Shown here piece after piece: positions 10,828 through 22,065 of a stretch of 64,000 bases of DNA. The stretch's first letter is position 1; every line of letters begins with the position of its first letter. The notes below the pieces were generated by a model, which did no database searches, had not been told where the DNA came from, and was given only the letters and a program-made list of their open reading frames with translations. The stretch comes from Cordilura impudica (lineage: Eukaryota > Arthropoda > Insecta > Diptera > Scathophagidae): contig OY821520.1 in the NCBI GenBank assembly GCA_963682025.1, forward strand, positions 85,670,965 through 85,734,964, in the 5' to 3' direction. The translations under genes and the position numbers were made by a program.

Positions 10828-12129
10828 TTATTTACTTCGTTTTTTTTTTATCAATCCTTTCTTGGCGTTACTAGGTTCAGCTGTTGATTTCGCTGCTGGT
10901 TTATTTGTTGTCTTTGGAAAGAAATCGCATTGAATAGAGGCAGAAAACTTTTTCAACTTGAGTCTTCCATCGACAAGCGGTATAAAAGCATGGTATTGAG
11001 CGGTGCCATCGATTGTTACCGCAGCATCGAATCTGCTCTTCAGTGTTTTCAATGTTTCCTGATGATCCTCTTTGCTACTTAAAACTATTTTAGTTTCTCT
11101 ACAATAACTCTTTGCCCAATGGAATAATGCAGTCGCATCTAAGATGCGATCTTGATGAGAGCACTGGAGGCTATACTTCGCTGCATTTCTTTTAAGGTTT
11201 GCTAATTTACCATGAGCAGTAGGATGAAAATGCCACTCAGCTGGCATTCCAAAATCTTTTTCATGGGCCATAAGATTTGCCAAGCTACCTTTGTTTTTAA
11301 AATGTTGACGAGCTCCGTCCGAAACATAGTATACCTTCTTTACTGTAAATTTAGATTTTAGAAATTTTAGTATTCTCTTCTGGTACTCATAAACTGCAAC
11401 GGTATCATGTTTTAAATCGTCCGATATGATTGCCATACTTTTGTGTTCCAGTTTTTCATCTTTCATGTAGTAAATAACTACTGTGAATATAGTTGCTTGG
11501 TCGTTATTGAAGTGGAATGCTTGCATGGCATCCTGAAGAACATATTTATAGTTTTCTGCGAAATCATATGAAATAACGAATTCACCAGACTTCAAATGTA
11601 TCTTCAAATCCTTGAAGAATGACCATTGCTCTTTGACTAAAAAGTCATGGTTTCTCAAGTTTAGCAATCCTGTACACATTTCTTCCACAAAATCATCCAC
11701 ATTTAAAATGATTGTTTTCAATGTGCATCTGTCAGTCTGAATCCAAGAATCAAATTTGACCTCCTCTATATATTCTCGATCTAAAGAGTTGATTAAATTT
11801 TCTTTGATAAATGTGGTTTTCGGGCAATTGGTACATTCACCTAAGTGGGAAGAAGTTGTTGCATTAGGACACATAGTCAATTTAAGGCAATCGCGGTAAT
11901 CGGGTAAATCTTCTGCTGAATCATTTGTTAAATACTTTAAGTTGATTTCCTTCAACATCAGTTTAACATTTTCATGGTAAATGCAAACGCATACTGTATG
12001 AGTTCCGCTGCTTTCTGCCAAAACGCAATGTTTTGGCCTCATTTGGGTTAATTTCGTGAAGCCAATTTTAACATCCTCGTGTTCAGATTGAAATGTTGCA
12101 AATAACTCTTTCAGGTTACAGAGAACCAT
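10828..12129 (-). CDS. Transposase-like protein, N-terminally truncated (433 aa)
   Basis: Homologous along its length to residues ~210-610 of the 627-aa protein at 38622-40505. Shared blocks: TKLTQMRPKHCVLAESSGTH, HTVCVCIYHENVKLML, a Cys cluster (CPNATTSSHLGECTNCP), VISYDFAENY (Asp near 186), the SDGARQHFKNKGSLANL block (Asp near 269) and AEWHFHPTAHGK (Glu near 297). Asp-Asp-Glu spacing of this kind is typical of DDE transposases. The Gly-rich GPSDGLGG segment after HGKG is missing, and the N-terminal ~200 residues are absent because the frame starts next to the right TIR. It ends in a Lys-rich tail (GLIKKKRSK). The superfamily is not certain; Sola-like is one possibility. Confidence 0.65.
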   Translation of the reverse strand: MVLCNLKELFATFQSEHEDVKIGFTKLTQMRPKHCVLAESSGTHTVCVCIYHENVKLMLKEINLKYLTNDSAEDLPDYRDCLKLTMCPNATTSSHLGECTNCPKTTFIKENLINSLDREYIEEVKFDSWIQTDRCTLKTIILNVDDFVEEMCTGLLNLRNHDFLVKEQWSFFKDLKIHLKSGEFVISYDFAENYKYVLQDAMQAFHFNNDQATIFTVVIYYMKDEKLEHKSMAIISDDLKHDTVAVYEYQKRILKFLKSKFTVKKVYYVSDGARQHFKNKGSLANLMAHEKDFGMPAEWHFHPTAHGKLANLKRNAAKYSLQCSHQDRILDATALFHWAKSYCRETKIVLSSKEDHQETLKTLKSRFDAAVTIDGTAQYHAFIPLVDGRLKLKKFSASIQCDFFPKTTNKPAAKSTAEPSNAKKGLIKKKRSK

Positions 12130-12146
12130 TCTCTTCTGTTACGTTA

Positions 12147-12749
12147 TGAAGGTATGTTACATACCTTCGGAAAGGTTAATTTGTCTAGTTTCTCAGTATA
12201 AGTTTTATTTGTAAGGTTTTACACACAAATAGGAAAAAATTCAAAATAGTGCATTTGTGAAAAATTGAAAAACCGTTGTCTTGAGTTACAAAACATTTAT
12301 TTAAATAGAGATCCCCCTCCCATCCCACTAAGCGATCAAAAAGCTCTTAAAGGAAAAATCCTAAGCTTTCTTATGAAAAAAAAAAAAAAAAAAAAAAAAT
12401 GCCCTTTTTGAAAAAAGGCAAAAAATGCTTTAATTTAGCAAAAAAAAAGTCTAAAATTTTTTTTTTTAAAGTATTTTTTCCGAAATATTGAAGAAATAGC
12501 TATCTAAACTATTTGGGAGAAAATTTTCTAAGAACAATAGGTAATAAGTTACATGGATGAGAGAAACACCTGTTTAGCCAAAATGTCAAATTTTGATCCC
12601 CTCTAACTCAGAGAAATCTGGACGGATCTTATTGAAAAATTGTGTCTAAGCTACTATCCAATAGGACTAACCTTGGTGCGAATTTCATCCCGATCGGAAG
12701 ACATCGGTTTCAAAAATTGGTGCACTTGACATGAAACCCCCCATATATG
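12147..12749 (-). repeat. Right terminal inverted repeat of long-TIR transposon 1
   Basis: Inverted partner of 9943-10528. It contains a longer poly(A) run (about 12376-12399) than the left arm. Confidence 0.8.
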
Positions 12750-12889
12750 ATATTTTTTTGTTTAGAATTCAATCTTGTTAAATAAATAGAAATATTAAAA
12801 ATACGAAAAAAGTACTATCAAAAAAGTACTCTCTTAGTCAAGTTTCAGTACCATTTAAAAAAAATAATTTTCCATCCCTGATCGGTATT

Positions 12890-12990
12890 CATATAAATCT
12901 CTTTATCTAGCTTTCTTTCTCTATCTGTCCCTCTATCTACCTCTCTCTTTTCATCTCCCTATCTCTCTCTCTCTTTCCCTCTCTTTGTGG
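12890..12990. repeat. CT-rich microsatellite
   Basis: An imperfect run of TCTCTC, TTTC and TATC units next to the left end of the element at 13001. Confidence 0.7.
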
Positions 12991-13000
12991 CGATTGATAA

Positions 13001-15243
13001 CACGGTGCTACAGCGAAAAAAAGTTTGGAAAACAACCCAGCGTCAATTATAGGTCTCGTTGACTAGATTACAAATTGTGTGAAAAAATTTCAGAAACACC
13101 CTCAAATTGAGAAGTTATTCTAAAAAAAACCGTTTCAGTGATGTCCGTCAACTTATTGACCTGTGACTCAGTCAGTTTTTGTCCGTTTTTAATTTTTTTA
13201 ACGGCTTTGGGAACAAAACTGATTATGCTTTAAAATGGCGTGCATATTTTGATACATTTGCTCGTTATGAGTATCGTTTTTGTTAATAATATCTAAAAAA
13301 GAAGCGAAATTTATAAACTTTTTTGATTTTAGTAGCTTTTCATTGCTTATTTTGATATGAAGGCTTACAAAAATTTATACCAACGTATAAAGAAAATTTA
13401 GTTCTTAACAAAACATGGTTTTCATTTTTTAAATTGGATGAAAATTTTGAAAGTTATTCAACTTTTCATTAACACCTTTTTAAGTATTTTCTCACTCAGC
13501 GCCAAAAATATGAAAAAAAATCACAATTAACTAAACAAACAAATTGATCAACTTAATTATGCAAAGTGTTTTGGTTGTTGTAATTTTGCAGTTACTTTTT
13601 GGTATTTACTTAATAAGTGACGTTATTATATTCGGTAATGCAGAATTAAATATACCCTTCTTTATTGCCAATCTGTATTTAAAAAATCTCTAAAACAATG
13701 GAATATCACACAAAGTGACTTTAGAGTTACATTTCCAAGAGATAATTCCCAATAGTGTTTTAAGAAAATTTGTGAAGCCAATGATGGTAGTGATGACCTT
13801 GTATATTGTGACCTTGTATATTGTTCAAATATCAAAGATTTGTTTTGTTAACTTAATCACCGACATGAACCGAATTATTGGAGGTTGTTTTTGGACGGAT
13901 CATGTGAAAGTAGGTATTAATGATATTTTTAATTTACAACCAACTAAAATATTTTGAAGGCCTTAAGGCAGTGTTATTGCCATTTTACCATTAGTGCCAA
14001 TAGCTTGCGCTACAAATATAAAAGAGTCGTATGCTACAAAGGCAAAAATAGTGTATTTAGTAAATTATAGAAAATACCAGTGACAAATTGTTGCAGATTT
14101 AAAAGTTCTGACAATATTGTTTGGAATGCAAGGAGATAACACAGGCGTAAAAATTGGCCTGCAAGGACATCTTTTAAAATAGGCTAGAAAACGTTCAGAA
14201 TATTGCTCTTGTGCATTCAGATTAAAATCATTTTACTGCCACTGCATCTTAACTTGAAACAGTTTGTAAAGCGATTGGATGCAGAAGGTGATGCTTTTTT
14301 GTATTTGAAAACTGTTTTCTCACAAATATGTACAGGCAAAATAAAAGAAAAATAATGCTTGATGAAAAGCTTAATGAGATAGAAAAGAGAGCATGGATTA
14401 GTGTTGTTTCCTTTTATCAAAAGTTTTTGGGAAACTTAAAAAGTTCTAACTACGTTGAAGTGGTAAATTAATTCCTTGAATATTATGCTGAAAGGGGATG
14501 TCGAATGTCCATAAAAATTCAATTTCTGCATCCACATTTAGAATTTTTTCCAAAAGACCTTGGTCAATTCAGTGAGGAGCAGGGAGAATGATTTCACCAA
14601 GAAATTTTACAAATGGAAAAGCGTTTCGATGGAAAGAGCCACGTAAGAATACTGCCAACTTATTGCTGGTTTCTCAAATGAGTATCAGATGGTTTTTGAA
14701 CAAATGCAAGAGGACAAGTAATCATTTTTGACCATAACATGTTAACTTAGGTGAAGCTATTTTTACAGTTTTTAATTTACCGAAATAAAAGTCAGCAATA
14801 GCAAAATTTATACTTTAGAAAAAGTTTAATAACTTTTGTAAGTGCAAACCAATTTTCAAAGGTATTGTCTCGTTTTTTTTCTATATAATATTGTCTTTAA
14901 AGCACTGTGCGAAAAAATAGGTTCACATAAAAAAAATTTTAAATAACTATTATTGAATTTGAAAAATTAAAAAAAATGCAAAACTTTTGATAAAACCGTA
15001 CATAATTTCTTCGAATATACTATACATCCTATGCATACAGTTTATGAAATCTTAATTCTTTGTCTAAAAATGTGTGAGTTATAGGAACTAAATTATCCTA
15101 AAACAGTTTTTTCAAAATAATTCAAAATTTTGAGGGTGATTCAGAATCTTTGAAAACGGTTTTTGTATGTCGTCACCTAGGCCTACAACTCTCACTAGGT
15201 CGCTTTACAAGTTCTGGCAAAGAGTGGTTTTTGTAGCAGTGTG
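13001..15243 (+). mobile_element. Decayed DNA transposon with CAC ends and TAA target duplication
   Basis: The left end is CACGGTGCTACAGCG and the right end, read inward, is CACACTGCTACAAAA. The arms remain recognisable for about 130-160 bp, including CACCCTCAAA in both. TAA at 12998-13000 and at 15244-15246 forms a 3-bp target duplication. CAC-type termini with 3-bp duplications resemble the CACTA (CMC) group; that assignment rests on termini only. Inside is a broken protein-coding region at 13640-14735. Confidence 0.7.
13640..14735 (+). pseudogene. Transposon-encoded protein remnant
   Basis: Across several frames the translation gives HEPNYWRLFLDGSCES, LPPLHLNLKQFVKRLDAEGDAFLYL, EKRAWISVVSFYQKFLGN, GCRMSIKIQFLHPHLEFFP, EEQGE-stop-FHQEILQMEKRF and ILPTYCWFLK. 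These blocks match an uncharacterised protein type that I recall as repeated in many invertebrate genomes (YWRLFID, IHFLHSHLDFFP, GERFHQDI, ADYCW). Its position inside TIRs with a TAA duplication suggests it is the transposase or an accessory protein of that element. Many stops and frameshifts make it dead. Confidence 0.6.
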
Positions 15244-15246
15244 TAA

Positions 15247-15422
15247 TTAAAAGAAAATGTATTAAGTATGGAATGAGGCACAAATTGTTCATTCTGACTG
15301 TCCACCTTTCGTGGTTTGGGCTTTTCAAAATAATAGAAAATTAAAATTATGCCGATTCTTCAACCATACAGTGCAATTGCCATTATGGTGGTTGAGAAAT
15401 TCCAAATCAGGCTGAAAGCACT
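15247..15422. other. Short spacer
   Basis: AT-rich, nothing recognised. Confidence 0.3.
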
Positions 15423-15835
15423 AGGTCAGTATAGTAAAACCTTAAAAGGGTTCGACTTTCTCAGGCCAAACTTTATGACGTTTTGTAGTTTTTCCTTATC
15501 TTGATGTTTCTTTACTTAGTTTTTTAGCTATAAAACTCTCATAAAATAGCTTCAGAAAATTAAATCCAATAAAATCTTAGAAATTTATAATTTTTCGCTT
15601 TTAAATAATTTGTTTTGAATAGCGTAACATATTCAGGGCATATGATTATTATATCCTAGTAGAGTGGAGATTATGTATACGTATGGGTGATATTGTTAAT
15701 ATACTGTATATTGTAACAAACATACATCAGTATTTTTTGTTCTATTTTTTACATGGATGTATAAATTAATTTTATTAATTTAGGCTTTAGCTACAATTTT
15801 GTTGAAGATCGTAATGAGGAATCATAAAAGGTACT
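15423..15835 (+). repeat. Direct repeat copy 1 flanking gene B exon 2
   Basis: Begins with CAGTATAGTAAAACC and ends near a stretch like GCTACAATTTTGTTGAAG. It matches 17821-18105 in the same orientation with indels. Its nature is unknown: an old dispersed repeat or a local duplication. Confidence 0.5.
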
Positions 15836-16149
15836 TGAGTTGTAGATGAAAATCTAAGCAAACAAACATTATGATAAGGAAAAAGTAAAAAAGGTCTTAA
15901 AAAAATGATCTGATTTGGAATATCTAACAGTGCCATATAATTCGTATCTGTATCAGTCCATTTGTCAGTCATTTTTTCAAAGCAAAAACTGTTTTCGTTT
16001 TTACAAATTTTTCAACCAGCTTCTAGGGAAATTTTGGAAATATTTGAATATATAAATAAGTGGAATGGTGCGAAAAACAAAATATTTAAATTTAAAACAT
16101 ATCGAAATTTTTCTCGGAGCCATTAAAATCGTAACATATCTATATGCAA

Positions 16150-16772
16150 CAAGTAAGAAAATTATATTTGGTCTAGATGGACTGTACGATACTATATACC
16201 ATGCGCTTCGAGAGAGGGTCTTGAAACCAACATTGCTGAGGGAATAACTGGATATAGGAAATAAGTAAAAACTACATCTTATTGGTATTGTTATTAATTT
16301 GAGGCATGCAGATATGAAAAAGTTCATATAGAAAGTTATTTTTATATGGGGACAATTTAGTAAAGTCACTTACTTTCCTCTAAATCAAATATACACCAAA
16401 TTTTTTTCGATCGATTTAGTGGGTATAACATATTCATGTACTATGATAATCTGGATTTTAATCTGGATTTTAGTCGATCCGATAGAGCTTAAGTCTGAAC
16501 CTGCACCGATATTCACCATTCATCCTATGAATGATAAAAGGTTATAACTAACTTTCATCAAAATATATTAATATTTGCGACCTCTATTTTGAATATAAAT
16601 TGTTCATGGACACACAGATGGACAGACAGACAGCCAACTAGACGGACGAACGGATATCACTTAATCGTTTCAGAAAGTGATCCATCATTTTAATAAAACG
16701 TTGGCTTAGATCACATATTTTAAGTGGTTACAAAGCTCATTATACCCTCACCACATAGTGGTATTGGGTGTC
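16150..16772 (-). mobile_element. HINE (Helentron-like) copy, internally deleted
   Basis: The 3' end has CAAGTAAGAAAATTATA at 16150 and a worn palindrome. The 5' palindrome (CCACATAGTGG) is near 16752. About 170 bp of the middle is missing. Confidence 0.7.
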
Positions 16773-16838
16773 AAAACAGTTACAGTACAAATAAAACGAC
16801 ATATTAAATTAAATAGGATTTTTAAATATATTCTGAAA

Positions 16839-16844
16839 TTTATT
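16839..16844 (-). promoter_or_regulatory. Poly(A) signal of gene B
   Basis: AATAAA on the minus strand, 36 bp past the stop codon at 16880-16882. Confidence 0.5.
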
Positions 16845-16879
16845 ATTTCAATACTGATTTATAAAGGATGGCCTATTTT

Positions 16880-17443
16880 TTAGATTTTGTGTTTTTTAAG
16901 GCGATACTTTGAATTTTTAAATGTAAGAAATCTTCCAAGATTTTCTGCTAGAAGTTTCTCTTTTTCTGGAAATTTATCTTCTTCTGTCGATTCTTCAGTA
17001 GATTCTTCTTTAGATTCTTCTTTAGATTCTTCTTTAGATTCTTCTGTAGATTCTTCTTTAGATTCTTCTGTAGATTCTTCTTTAGATTCTTCAGTAGATT
17101 CTTCTTTAGATTCTTCAGTAGATTCTTCAGTCGAATTGGTGGATGGGGCATCTGTAGAAGGTGCCTCAGTTGAAGGAACTTCGGTTGAAGGAGCATCTGT
17201 TACAGGGGCTTCTGTAGATGGAGCTTCTGTAGATGGAGCTTCAGTTGGTACCTCAGAAATGCCCAATATACAGTTATTTAAATCATCATAAGCTTTAGTT
17301 GATGACATTTCATATGAACGTTTCGTTTCATTAGTACATAAATTTTCTTTGTACTCAATTAAACGGAATTCTTCCATTAAATTTGATAAGTTGTCAGTTG
17401 CATCCGCATTAATACCATACATAGTTTTAATATTTTCTGAACC
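16880..17443 (-). CDS. Gene B exon 2: last two cysteines, STEAP and Glu/Ser/Lys repeat tail
   Basis: The exon follows TTTCAG at 17444-17446 in phase 0 and opens GSENIKTMYGINADATD. Conserved LCTNETKRSYE and NNCILGISEVP supply the last two cysteines. After EVPTEAPS come STEAPSTEAP-type units and then EESTEESKEES-type units, a strongly acidic block encoded by an 18- to 24-bp tandem repeat (about 16985-17130). The protein closes with a basic end (SKYRLKKHKI). With exon 1 the protein is 316 residues. Expansion of the Glu/Ser/Lys block is unique to this paralogue. The plus-strand frame opposite it is a shadow of the repeat. Confidence 0.85.
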   Translation of the reverse strand, partial: GSENIKTMYGINADATDNLSNLMEEFRLIEYKENLCTNETKRSYEMSSTKAYDDLNNCILGISEVPTEAPSTEAPSTEAPVTDAPSTEVPSTEAPSTDAPSTNSTEESTEESKEESTEESKEESTEESKEESTEESKEESKEESKEESTEESTEEDKFPEKEKLLAENLGRFLTFKNSKYRLKKHKI

Positions 17444-17820
17444 CTGAAACATTAAAATATTATTTAGTATAACGTTACAACCATATATCAAAAAAGCATA
17501 AAGACAAGAAAGTAATATTTTATTTTGGATTTTTTTTTTGTATATAAACTGTCCCTTAAATGCGATAGAGAAATTATTTTAGGAAATTGCTTGTAAAATT
17601 GGAGTTATTTAGGGAAATTTATAGTTGCACCTGACAGCACCTCCTTGTGTTGAAGAAATTTCTTGGATTAAGAACTTTAAATGTTATGTTTAACGTTTCG
17701 AAAACTAGAAACCAGTTCCTGTTTTCCTTAAATCGTTTATTCAAATTTGTTTTCATATACGTGTGTATGAAAGTAGACACATTCTGGGTGGGAGAAAAAT
17801 TCACTAGAAATATACTAAGC

Positions 17821-18105
17821 CAGTATAGTAAAACCTCCCAAAGGGCTTGGCGTACTCAGGCCAAACTTTTCATTTCATTCTTCAGCAAATCAAGTTGGAC
17901 TTATTTTAGTGAAAGAAACTTTCAGACCATTTTCAGCTTTCCCCATTTATTTTATGAATTATGTTGGATAGAAGAGAGTGATATTTTAAATATAAAAACA
18001 AACATACATCAGTATTTTTAATTCTATCTTTTCAATATAAATAAAAATTATTGACTTAAGCCTTGGTTACAATTTTGCTGAAGCATGGAATGAGAAATCA
18101 TCAAT
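17821..18105 (+). repeat. Direct repeat copy 2 (intron of gene B)
   Basis: Partner of 15423-15835. Shared landmarks are CAGTATAGTAAAACC, CTCAGGCCAAAC and ACAAACATACATCAGTATTT. Confidence 0.5.
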
Positions 18106-18544
18106 GCTTCTTTTATTATAATTGAAAGAAACACTATGCAATCTGGCCCCGAAAATGTTCCACAGTGTAATAAAAAAAAAGTCTCTTTATTACGGGGACC
18201 GAATCATTTTTCAGTTTTATTTAAAAAAATAATTCCAAAAGTTGGGGGTTTTAGATTTATTTCTGATTATTATTATATCAATCCGAAAATAATTCTATTT
18301 TCATCCTAAACTGTTAATTAGAGACTTTCATTAAAAGCCACAAAAAAAAACAAAAATAGAAAAAATAACTGATTGACTGAATATCTGGTTTCTTAAGTTA
18401 AGGAATAACGAAAAAATTATTTTCAATGAAATATAATGAAAATCAGAACTAATTTCTATTTATTTATAAGCGATAACAAAAAAAATTTTTTTTTATGTGT
18501 AAACATCTTTACGACGTAAGACAAAATTGGTGTGACTTATGATT

Positions 18545-20085
18545 GTATTGGTGAAAAAATTATAATATGAAAAATGAAAAATAAAAAATAAGAAACTAAA
18601 AATAAAAAATGAAAAATAAAAAGGAAAATTAAAAATAAAAAATGAAACTGAAAAATGAAAAATTAAAAAAGGAATTGAAAAATGAAACATAAAATATGAA
18701 AAATAAAAAACGAAAAAAGAAGAATGAAAAATTAAATATTAAAAATTAAAAATTAAAAATTAAAAATTAAAAATTCAAAATTAAAAATTAAAAATTAAAA
18801 ATTAAAAATTAAAAATTAAAAATTAAAAATTAAAAACTAAAAATTAAAAATTAAAAATTAAAAATTGAAAATTAAAAATAAAAAATTAAAAATTAAAAAT
18901 TAAAAATTTAAAATTAAAAATTAAAAATTAAAAATTAAAAATTAAAAATTAAAAATTAAAAATTAAAAATTAAAAATTAAAAATTAAAAATTAAAAATTA
19001 AAAATTAAAAATTAAAAATTAAAAATTAAAAATTAAAAATTAAAAATTAAAAATTAAAAATTAAAAATTAAAAATTAAAAATTAAAAATTAAAAATTAAA
19101 AATTAAAAATTAAAAATTAAAAATTAAAAATTAAAAATTAAAAATTAAAAATTAAAAATTAAAAATTAAAAATTAAAAATTAAAAATTAAAAATTAAAAA
19201 TTAAAAATTAAAAATTAAAAATTAAAAATTAAAAATTAAAAATAAAAAATGAAAAATCAAAAATTAAAAATTAAAAATTAAAATTTAAAAATTAAAAATT
19301 AAAAATTAAAAATTAAAAATTAAAAATTAAAAATTAAAAATTAAAAATTAAAAATTAAAAATTAAAAATTAAAAATTAAAAATTAAAAATTAAAAATTAA
19401 AAATTAAAAATTAAAAATTAAAAATTAAAAATTAAAAATTAAAAATTAAAAATTAAAAATTAAAAATTAAAAATTAAAAATTAAAAATTAAAATGAAAAA
19501 TAAAAAATGAAAAATCAAAAATAAAAAATGAAAAATGAGAAATAAGAAATGAAAATTAAAAAAAGAAAAATGAAAAAGGAACTATGAAAAATACAAATGA
19601 AAAACAAAAAAATAAAAATAAAAAAAATGAAAATGAAAAATATAAAATGAAAAATGAAAAATGTAAAATAAAAAATGAAAAATAGAAAATGAAAAACGAA
19701 GAATGAAAAATGAAATATGATATATAAAAAATAAAAAATTAAAAATAAAAAATTAGAAATTAAAAAATTAAAAATTAAAAAGGAAAAATTAAAAATTAAA
19801 AAGAAAATAAAAAATGAAAAACAAAAAATTTAAAATTAAAAATAAAAAATTAAAAATGAAAAATGAAAAATTAAAAATAAAAGATGAAAAATTTTAAATT
19901 AAAATGAAAAATGTAAATTGAAAAATGAAAAATTAAAAATAAAAAATAAAAAATGAAAAACGGAAAATAAAAAATGATATATAAAAAATTAAAAATAAAA
20001 AGTGAAAAATTATAAATAAAAAAATAAAAAAGAAAAATGAAAAAATGAAACCCGAAAAATGAAATATTAAAAACTAAAAATTAAC
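18545..20085. repeat. Heptamer satellite array (AAAAATT)n
   Basis: A nearly pure AAAAATT array fills about 18730-19490, with rare variants such as AAAAATGAAAA near 19240-19260. Both sides grade into degenerate AAAAATGAAA-type sequence. The total is about 1.5 kb. It lies in the intron of gene B. Confidence 0.95.
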
Positions 20086-20089
20086 CAGT

Positions 20090-20810
20090 TGAAATAATAA
20101 ATATTTTTATATTAGTAGAGCTCCTGCAGTGATACATAATTGCCAGTGATCGGACTCACATGATTTTTTATATATAAAAATATTTAAAAAAAAGTTTTTT
20201 ACATAATTGATTAGATAGAGAGAGATATAGAAAATATTTTCAAATACTGAAAAAAGTTCTAACCCAATCCCTTTATATTAATTTTTATTTGGAAATCAAT
20301 AATAGTTATTTCGTTCCCTTATTTATACAATTATTATTTTTAATTATTTTAAACATTGAATAATATGCTTTTACATTTTGATTAATATGCAATTTTTATA
20401 AAATAAAACCATAAAATTTTTTTTTTTTAGGTTTCATTGTAGAAAATCAAAAATGACTATAAAACTACTGTAATTTAGAAAAATGTTATTGAGTAAATCA
20501 TTTTTATAAGAAATTTTGTTTTAAAATTTAAAAAAAGACAATAGAAATATTTCATATATGATAGAGTGTATTTACTTTTGAAATATACTATTCCTGCTCA
20601 AACGGAGTCCAACTCAAACAAATAAAAACCAGCCGTATCTGCGAAAATAGCTTTAGTGGCATGATATTCGTTTTTCGTTTTTTGAATGAAAATCGATACG
20701 ATCATTTGCATCATCTATCAACATTTTAGAGGTGTAGAAAATAACGTTACGAAGCTAAAGCAAAAGCAATTTTAGCTTAAGTGCACATTATTAGTGTATT
20801 TACACACAGA
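20090..20810. other. AT-rich intronic DNA
   Basis: No gene or repeat family recognised. Confidence 0.4.
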
Positions 20811-21008
20811 AAACAGATTCATTGTCGCTGCCAAATTTAATAACCGCATTTTAATTTGATGGTAATTAATATTCTGTTGTCTTAACAATAAATGTTTTAT
20901 TGCAATACAAAATGGTTGGTTGTTAGAAAAATGCTGTTGATACAATCGAAAATGCAGTTGTAAAGCCTTTAGAATTGTTCGGTTGGCGAATTTTTTTTTC
21001 TGTGTGTA
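20811..21008. mobile_element. Small MITE-like element with ACACACAGAAAA ends
   Basis: Terminal inverted repeats TACACACAGAAAA and TTTTCTGTGTGTA bound a 198-bp non-coding unit. A target duplication is not clear. Confidence 0.5.
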
Positions 21009-21279
21009 CTAAAAAAACAATTAAACTTTCTTAAACATAATCTAAATCAAATCTTTAACAAGTTGTTGCCTGTGAAAAAAAATTAACAACAATTTCATCT
21101 TGCGTACAAATCCTGCAGCCGTTTTAAGACATAGGATTTACACGAGGAGTGCGTTAAAAATATCGGCGATAAAATGAAGTATAAAAATAATTTCGAATTG
21201 TAATGATGGAGATGTTAGATTACCTAAATCAATATGTTCGGCTTTCCGTATAAAAATTTATAAGTTTGTTGATGTGTGT

Positions 21280-21960
21280 AACCAAACTGATGATCAAGAA
21301 TTATTTGTTGCTTTTCCAGTAAGGGGAGAAGTCTTTTTAGCAACAATTTTTTTAAAAATTTTATCAATTAATGGCAGTAAACTTAGTGGCCTATATGTAA
21401 CTTCATTTTCACATATATTATGTGTTGGGATCAGTGCGATTTTGGCATATTTACATTAAGCTGGAAAATGGCTGAGCCTTAAAATTGAATTAAATTTTAT
21501 TGGAAGAAAAATATTACCCTTTTTGGGCAATAATCTTAACACTCTAACATGAAGACTTTGTTTCATTTTGTACATTTGCAGACGTTTTTACTTCGGACGG
21601 AGTTTTACTGGTAAATCCATTTGACATGTACATAAAGAAAGTGTACAATTTGATTTATTTTATTTTGACTAGACAAAAAAAAAATGGATGAAACATTCTC
21701 TCTAGATAATTTCGAAACTCACTGGCTTTACTTAAGTCCGATCTAACACATGAACCAATTGTACTTTTAACTGGTACGTTTCTTTTAATGGGACGCTTTT
21801 GATACTTTGTCGCTTTCCAAAGGCTGTAATCATTATTTTTTGTAACATCTAGATTTATTAGAAAGTCTTTTGTATTTTTATTTTTAAATTCTTTTAAAAT
21901 TTTCTTTAAATGAATAGCTGCTCTATTCAAGTTAGCTTTATCTAAGGATTTCTAGTGTTT
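21280..21960 (-). pseudogene. LINE remnant (linker and start of reverse transcriptase)
   Basis: The minus frame 21655-21930 reads NRAAIHLKKILKEFKNKNTK, DYSLWKATKYQKRPIKRNVP and SEFRNYLERMFHPF, the endonuclease-RT linker typical of jockey-clade LINEs. Downstream, minus translation of about 21300-21470 gives KYAKIALIPTHN and VTYRPLSLLPLIDKIFKKIV, the first RT block. The plus-strand frame at 21274-21459 is a shadow of it. Confidence 0.7.
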
Positions 21961-22065
21961 TTGTAAATTCTTTTCAAATAGATACATACATATTTCTCTC
22001 TTTTATTATTGCATGATTTAATTTTAAATTCAACTTCAATAAATTTTCTTAACTTTTTATTTTTA

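Larger units (their letters stand above)
9943..12749 (-). mobile_element. Long-TIR DNA transposon, copy 1 (2.8 kb)
   Basis: Two inverted arms of about 590-600 bp (9943-10528 and 12147-12749) flank a transposase-like frame on the minus strand. The ends read CATATATGGGGG and CCCCCCATATATG, followed inward by TTTCATGTCAAGTGCACC. Each arm's inner edge has AAGGTATGTTACATACCTT. CATATATG at both ends could be part of the TIR or a palindromic ATAT-type target duplication. The transposase is N-terminally truncated compared with the related element at 37940-41354, so this copy is probably non-autonomous. Confidence 0.8.

Noticed and set aside
16887..17291. 134-codon plus-strand frame opposite gene B exon 2
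   Set aside because: It is the antisense of the Glu/Ser/Lys repeat (Asp-Ser-Ser runs). Splice sites and paralogy support the minus strand.
18545..20085. CRISPR-like regular repeat
   Set aside because: No spacers of constant length; it is a simple heptamer satellite in a eukaryotic intron.
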